A model generated the notes under the pieces. It saw only the letters and a program-made list of their open reading frames with translations, had not been told where the DNA came from and searched no databases. DNA of 14,386 nucleotides from Fen-1118 sp964491625. GTDB taxonomy: Bacteria > Myxococcota_A > Polyangia > Fen-1088. The stretch covers positions 1-14,386 of the forward strand of contig CAZBIU010000162.1 of the NCBI GenBank assembly GCA_964491625.1, written 5' to 3'. Shown piece after piece: positions 10,904-14,386 of this stretch (the stretch's first letter is position 1; each line of letters opens with the position of its first letter). The position numbers were made by a program, and so were the translations under genes.

Positions 10904-10975
10904 CTCTTCCTCCTGGCCTTTGGTAGGGGCCGTTTTTCCGACGAGAGAAGGACCATCCGGCAGGCGCTAGTCGAG

Positions 10976-11048
10976 TGGGCCCACCTGGATTCGAACCAGG
11001 GACCGAGCGGTTATGAGCCGCCAGCTCTGACCGCTGAGCTATGGGCCC
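10976..11048 (-). tRNA. tRNA with anticodon CAT, probably tRNA-Ile2
   Basis: A complete 73-nt cloverleaf: acceptor GGGCCCA/TGGGCCC, D stem GCTC/GAGC, anticodon stem GGCGG/CCGCT around loop CTCATAA, variable loop CGGTC, and T arm CCTGG-TTCGAAT-CCAGG, with discriminator A. CCA is not encoded (CTC follows). The anticodon CAT allows Met or Ile2 (C34 changed to lysidine to read AUA). The anticodon arm and variable loop (AGC-N-GGCG-N-CTCATAA-N-CGCT-N-GGTC) match E. coli tRNA-Ile2 far better than elongator tRNA-Met, from memory of those sequences, so I favour Ile2. Confidence 0.93.
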
Positions 11049-11083
11049 AGCCTTGCTTAGGATATCCGTCAACAAGCCGGCGA

Positions 11084-11112
11084 AGCATACTCAGCATGCG
11101 CCGCGGTGGCAA
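11084..11112 (-). promoter_or_regulatory. Promoter for the tRNA gene
   Basis: On the minus strand TTGCCA (11112-11107) and TATGCT (11089-11084) are separated by exactly 17 bp, matching 5/6 and 4/6 of the consensus. The predicted start is near 11077, giving a leader of about 30 nt before the mature tRNA. The rest of the 198-nt gap between uppP and the tRNA shows no gene and no clear intrinsic terminator. Confidence 0.55.
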
Positions 11113-11246
11113 GGATTGTGGGCGAGAAAACGAACTCTTTTCGGGGCGACCGGCAACTTGCGCGTAACGAAAGTCGAATCGGGCGGCGCCCGGCGAAGGT
11201 TTGCGGCTTCCGACGGGAACGGCCGAGCCCGGCGCGATCGCTCGAC

Positions 11247-12047
11247 TCACAGCTTGCCGGCGAGCACCGCGGCGACGAGCCCCAGGCCCAAGACGACGCG
11301 GTAGACGACGAAGCCGTAGGTGGTGCGCGTGCGCAGAAATCGAAGCAGCCACCCAACGCTGAGATAGCCCGAGATTGCCGCGGTCGCCAGGCCGACGACG
11401 AGCGCGGTCATGCCGACGTCGTGCCCGTGCAAAAGCTTGGGCAGCTCGAAGACACCCGCGGCCGCGACCGCCGGGATGGAGAGCAGAAAGGAAAAGCGTG
11501 CGGCGGCGTCGCGCCGGTAGCCGAGCAGCATGGCCGCGACCAGTGTGATGCCAGAGCGTGACGTCCCCGGAATCAGCGCCAACGACTGCGCCAACCCGAC
11601 CAGGAGAGCGTCGCGCAGGGTGAAGCTTTCCAGCGGACGTTCGTGGCGCGCGGTCTTCTCGACCACGCCCATCAAAATTCCGACGACCACCATCGAGGTT
11701 GCTATGACCAGAATCGAACGCAGTGGCCCCTCGATGGCGTGCCTGGCCAGAATGCCGACCACGCCCACCGGAACCGTGCCAGCCACGATGTAGACCAGCA
11801 TCCGAGCATCGATAGTCTTGCGCGTGGCCGGATTGGCGGCGGCGGCGAGCATGCGCGCAAGATCGCGCAGGAAGAATCCCACCACTGCCAGCAGGGTGCC
11901 GAGCTGTATCACGGCGGTGAATGCGGCGCCGCCGTCGGGCCAGCCGAGCACGGCGGGAACCAGGCGTAGGTGCGCCGTGGAGGAAATAGGGAGAAATTCG
12001 GTGATGCCCTGGACCAAACCCAGGATGGCGGCTTGTAGGATTGTCAA
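11247..12047 (-). CDS. uppP: Undecaprenyl-diphosphatase UppP/BacA
   Basis: An integral membrane phosphatase that converts undecaprenyl diphosphate to the monophosphate, recycling the lipid carrier for peptidoglycan and other envelope glycans; family members confer bacitracin tolerance. The 266 residues are about the usual length and mostly hydrophobic helices. Family motifs are present: GLVQGITEFLPISSTAHL (10-27) with Glu17, Ser23 and His26 at the expected catalytic positions, and PGTSRSG (160-166) with Arg164. The start is TTG at 12047; translation from there gives the normal BacA N-terminus, and the only upstream in-frame codons are four sense codons after the birA stop. There is no Shine-Dalgarno sequence, so initiation probably depends on ribosomes ending birA. 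It is the last gene of nadC-birA-uppP. Confidence 0.96.
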   Translation of the reverse strand: MTILQAAILGLVQGITEFLPISSTAHLRLVPAVLGWPDGGAAFTAVIQLGTLLAVVGFFLRDLARMLAAAANPATRKTIDARMLVYIVAGTVPVGVVGILARHAIEGPLRSILVIATSMVVVGILMGVVEKTARHERPLESFTLRDALLVGLAQSLALIPGTSRSGITLVAAMLLGYRRDAAARFSFLLSIPAVAAAGVFELPKLLHGHDVGMTALVVGLATAAISGYLSVGWLLRFLRTRTTYGFVVYRVVLGLGLVAAVLAGKL

Positions 12048-12059
12048 AGCGGCCGCACT

Positions 12060-12863
12060 TTAGCGCGTCTTTTGCCAGTTGACCTCTCCCGCGTGAATCG
12101 CCACCAGCTTTCCGTCGCCGGTTCGGATAAGAAGGGCGCCGTGTTCGTCAACGGACTCCGCGATTCCCTCGGTGCGCCGAGCTCCCGACTGGACCCAGCA
12201 GGCCTGACCGAACAGGGCGAAGTCTTGCCAAGCGCGAAGGCCTGCGCCGGGGCCCGAGGCGACGAAATCGTCGTAGAGAGGCTCGAACGCCCCGAGGAAC
12301 GTCGCCAACACGTTCACGCGATCGACGGCGGCGCCGCGCAGGTGGCGAAGCGAGGTGGCTCGCTCCGCGAGCTCGCCGGGGAAGGCCCGGGCGTTGACGT
12401 TGATACCAATGCCCAGCACCGCGTGGCGCACCCGACGGCCCTCGGTCGCCATCTCGGTCAGGATTCCGGCAACCTTGCGCAGACCTTCGGGACCGTCGAG
12501 CAAAACGTCGTTCGGCCACTTGAGGCGCGGCGAAAAGCCCAGCGCCATTAGGGCCCGCGCAAGGGCTGCGCCAGCCACCAGGGTGAGAGGCGCGATCCGG
12601 TGCGCGGGTACGGCAGGACGAAGCAGCAGCGAAAGGTACAGGTTCTCGCCCGCAGGGGAATGCCACGTGCGCCCGCGGCGACCACGACCCGCCGACTGCT
12701 CGTCCGACACGACCAACAGCCCCTGGTCGGCGCCCGCGGCCGCACGCGCTGCCGCTTCATCGTTGGTCGAGGCGCAGGTGGGGAGGAAGACGTACGCTCT
12801 GCCCAGAGACCTGGTGGTGATCGCGTCCGCCACCCGCACCGGCGCGAGGTCGCCGTCAATCAC
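12060..12863 (-). CDS. birA: Biotin--[acetyl-CoA carboxylase] ligase, catalytic-only (no HTH)
   Basis: A 267-residue enzyme that makes biotinyl-AMP and transfers biotin to the carrier lysine of biotin-dependent carboxylases. The ligase motifs are clear: STNDEA (32-37), biotin/ATP loop GRGRRGRTW (59-67), KWPND (115-119), Lys130 in RKVAGIL, and GIGINVN (151-157), followed by a C-terminal SH3-like domain (about 220-262). The N-terminus lacks the winged-helix DNA-binding domain of E. coli BirA, so it should be a monofunctional (group I) ligase and not the biotin operon repressor. The GTG start overlaps the nadC stop by 4 nt (GTGA), a typical translational coupling. The TAA stop is 12 nt before the uppP start, in the same reading frame. 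Confidence 0.95.
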   Translation of the reverse strand: MIDGDLAPVRVADAITTRSLGRAYVFLPTCASTNDEAAARAAAGADQGLLVVSDEQSAGRGRRGRTWHSPAGENLYLSLLLRPAVPAHRIAPLTLVAGAALARALMALGFSPRLKWPNDVLLDGPEGLRKVAGILTEMATEGRRVRHAVLGIGINVNARAFPGELAERATSLRHLRGAAVDRVNVLATFLGAFEPLYDDFVASGPGAGLRAWQDFALFGQACWVQSGARRTEGIAESVDEHGALLIRTGDGKLVAIHAGEVNWQKTR

Positions 12864-13738
12864 GACCGGCTCTTCGCCGGGTCCATCGCGATGTCGAGGC
12901 CCAGATCCACGGCCGGCGCCGAATGGGTCAAGGCGCCCACCGACACGATGTCCACGCCGGTTCGCGCCAGTGCGGCGATCTTTTGCAACGTCACCCCGCC
13001 CGAGACTTCGAGCATCGGCCGCGGTGTCGTTGCCTTGGCGCGCGTCACCGCCTGTTCGATGTCAGGCAGGCTGAAATTGTCGAGCAGTATGATGTCGGCG
13101 CCCGCCTCCAGGGCCTCGTCGAGTTGGACCAGCGAGTCCACTTCCACCTCGATCTTGAGCCCATGCGGAACCCGCCCGCGCGCGCGTTCGACCGCGATGC
13201 GAACGCCGCCCGCCACGGCCACGTGGTTGTCTTTGATAAGCACGCCCGACCCGAGGTCGTAGCGGTGATTGCTGGCGCCACCCATGCGCACGGCGTATTT
13301 CTCCAGCAGGCGGAAGCCCGGCGTGGTCTTGCGGGTATCGGTTATGCGCAGCGGTGAACCGGCGGCAGCGTCGACAAAAGCGCGCGCCAAGGTCGCCACG
13401 CCTGAGAGCCGCTGCACGAAGTTGAGAGCGGTTCGTTCGGCGGCCAGGATGGATGCCGCGCTACCGGCGAAGGTCGCGAGCTGGGTGCCCGCGGCGACGC
13501 GTTCGCCGTCCTTTGCCCGCAAGGTCACCGCCACGGCAGGATCGACCCGATTGAACACGGCGGCACAGACTTCGATGCCGGCAGGAATCAGGGGCGTTCG
13601 AGCGACCAGGTGTGCGCTGGCGGTCAGGCCAGGCGCGATGACCGCCTGGGTCGTGACGTCGCCTCGGCCGAGGTCTTCTTCCAGAGCCAAGTCGATGAGC
13701 CGGCGAACGGCGTAGGTGTCGAGGGACGGAGCGAGCAT
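12860..13738 (-). CDS. nadC: Nicotinate-nucleotide diphosphorylase (carboxylating), quinolinate phosphoribosyltransferase
   Basis: Cytoplasmic enzyme of de novo NAD synthesis: quinolinate plus PRPP gives nicotinate mononucleotide, CO2 and PPi. The 292 residues match the family length. The N-terminal part has LEEDLGRGDVTT (19-30). The barrel has the substrate-binding motifs DTRKTTPGFR (134-143), GGASNHRYDL (153-162), LIKDNH (167-172), KIEVEVD (195-201), LLDN (218-221) and EVSGGV (244-249). It heads the operon with birA and uppP. TTTACA (13773-13768) and TATCCT (13751-13746), 16 bp apart, end 7 nt before the ATG; with no Shine-Dalgarno sequence this predicts a leaderless transcript. Confidence 0.97.
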   Translation of the reverse strand: MLAPSLDTYAVRRLIDLALEEDLGRGDVTTQAVIAPGLTASAHLVARTPLIPAGIEVCAAVFNRVDPAVAVTLRAKDGERVAAGTQLATFAGSAASILAAERTALNFVQRLSGVATLARAFVDAAAGSPLRITDTRKTTPGFRLLEKYAVRMGGASNHRYDLGSGVLIKDNHVAVAGGVRIAVERARGRVPHGLKIEVEVDSLVQLDEALEAGADIILLDNFSLPDIEQAVTRAKATTPRPMLEVSGGVTLQKIAALARTGVDIVSVGALTHSAPAVDLGLDIAMDPAKSRS

Positions 13739-13745
13739 GGCGCGC

Positions 13746-13773
13746 AGGATAGCTTGCCCGGCGCGATTGTAAA
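13746..13773 (-). promoter_or_regulatory. Promoter for nadC-birA-uppP
   Basis: On the minus strand TTTACA (13773-13768, 5/6 to -35) and TATCCT (13751-13746, 4/6 to -10) are separated by 16 bp. The expected transcription start falls on or next to the nadC ATG at 13738. Confidence 0.5.
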
Positions 13774-13806
13774 ACGAGCGTTATTCCAGCGTTTCGCGCC
13801 CCGTCG

Positions 13807-13835
13807 TTGACTCGCCGGATGGACCGCGGTAGTTA
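13807..13835 (+). promoter_or_regulatory. Promoter for rsmD
   Basis: TTGACT (13807-13812, 5/6 to -35) and TAGTTA (13830-13835) are separated by 17 bp on the plus strand. The -10 ends 8 nt before the rsmD ATG, so the transcript would start within about 2 nt of it. Confidence 0.5.
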
Positions 13836-13843
13836 GTCGCCGA

Positions 13844-14386
13844 ATGCGGGTAACAGCAGGTGCCGAACGCGGTCGAAAGCTGCGTGCGCCACGTGGGGCC
13901 ACAACACGACCAACCGGGTCCAAGGTGCGTGAGGCCATCTTCAATATTCTCGGACCTTTGCACGCGTGTCCGGTGCTGGACCTGTTCGCGGGCACCGGCG
14001 CCCTCGGCATCGAGGCGCTTTCGCGCGGGGCCGGTCGGGCCACCTTCGTCGAGCGGGACCATCGCGCCCTTTCGACCCTGCATCGCAATCTGCGCGCCTT
14101 CGACCTGGCGGGCCGCGCCCGTGTGATCGACTCGAGCGTGGAGGCGGCGCTACACCGGCTCTCGGACGAGCGGGCCGAGAGGTATGCTTGGGTCTTCGTG
14201 GATCCGCCGTACGCCGCGGGCGCGGTCGAATCGGTGCTGGCCTTGCTTTCGGGAGGGGGCCTGCTCGAGAACGGCGCGGTGGTCATCGTAGAGCACGACC
14301 GGCACAATATTCCGCCGGATAGGGTGGGGGCGCTGGAGATGGTCGACCGTCGCTACTACGGCGACACCGGCCTGTCGTTCTACCGG
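13844..14386 (+). CDS. rsmD: 16S rRNA (guanine966-N2)-methyltransferase RsmD, 3' end cut by window edge
   Basis: An SAM-dependent methyltransferase that modifies G966 of 16S rRNA in the 30S subunit. The frame from ATG 13844 is open to the last base (181 codons, no stop). It begins MRVTAGAERGRKLRAPRG and has RPTGSKVREAIFNIL (22-36), SAM-binding motif I LDLFAGTGALGIEALSRGA (45-63), the acidic FVERD (68-72), catalytic DPPY (120-123), and the C-terminal RRYYGDTGLSFYR (169-181). Family members usually end about here, at 180-190 residues, so nearly the whole protein is visible. There is no Shine-Dalgarno sequence and the start looks leaderless. It is divergent from nadC with 105 nt between the ATGs. 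Confidence 0.93.
   Translation, partial: MRVTAGAERGRKLRAPRGATTRPTGSKVREAIFNILGPLHACPVLDLFAGTGALGIEALSRGAGRATFVERDHRALSTLHRNLRAFDLAGRARVIDSSVEAALHRLSDERAERYAWVFVDPPYAAGAVESVLALLSGGGLLENGAVVIVEHDRHNIPPDRVGALEMVDRRYYGDTGLSFYR

Noticed and set aside
11011..11352. Minus-strand frame (113 codons) spanning the uppP 3' end and the tRNA
   Set aside because: It overlaps two firm genes in a different frame and has no recognisable content.

Overview
The window is high-GC and gene-dense, with short intergenic gaps. It looks like a member of the Myxococcota (or a related former deltaproteobacterial lineage). The best pointers are a lipoprotein with a long Asp-rich spacer, a MopE-like Cys/Asp module and a C-terminal choice-of-anchor Q region, together with the nadC-birA order and a type A RNase P RNA. 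This assignment is inference from gene style, not from a marker-gene comparison.

Layout: 1-180 (-) is the 5' end of an exported protein, divergent from 250-2694 (+), a large beta-helix lipoprotein. That gene converges on, and overlaps by 11 nt, an M61-family metallopeptidase with a PDZ domain (2684-4459, -). The peptidase lies 30 nt downstream of a membrane sensor histidine kinase (4490-6019, -), probably as a two-gene operon. Divergent from the kinase is a small beta-barrel outer-membrane protein with a near-perfect ribosome binding site (6070-6714, +), followed 14 nt later by uvrA (6729-9605, +). The next block, on the minus strand, is RNA-centred: tRNA with anticodon CAT (probably Ile2), a coiled-coil C4 zinc-ribbon protein, and rnpB. 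Then come uppP, birA and nadC as a tight minus-strand operon (transcribed nadC-birA-uppP). Finally rsmD (+) starts divergently from nadC and runs off the right edge lacking at most a few residues.

Functions are mainly housekeeping: NAD synthesis, biotin protein ligation, undecaprenyl carrier recycling, nucleotide excision repair, tRNA maturation and 16S rRNA methylation. The accessory part is the envelope-facing set on the left (exported protein, lipoprotein, sensor kinase, peptidase, outer-membrane protein).

I did not find a clearly new multi-gene system, mobile element, CRISPR array or phage gene. The most noteworthy signals are a recurring leaderless gene-start architecture at promoter-proximal genes, an 18-bp terminal helix on RNase P RNA whose 5' end coincides with the predicted transcription start, and birA and uppP lying in the same reading frame separated by one stop codon and four sense codons.
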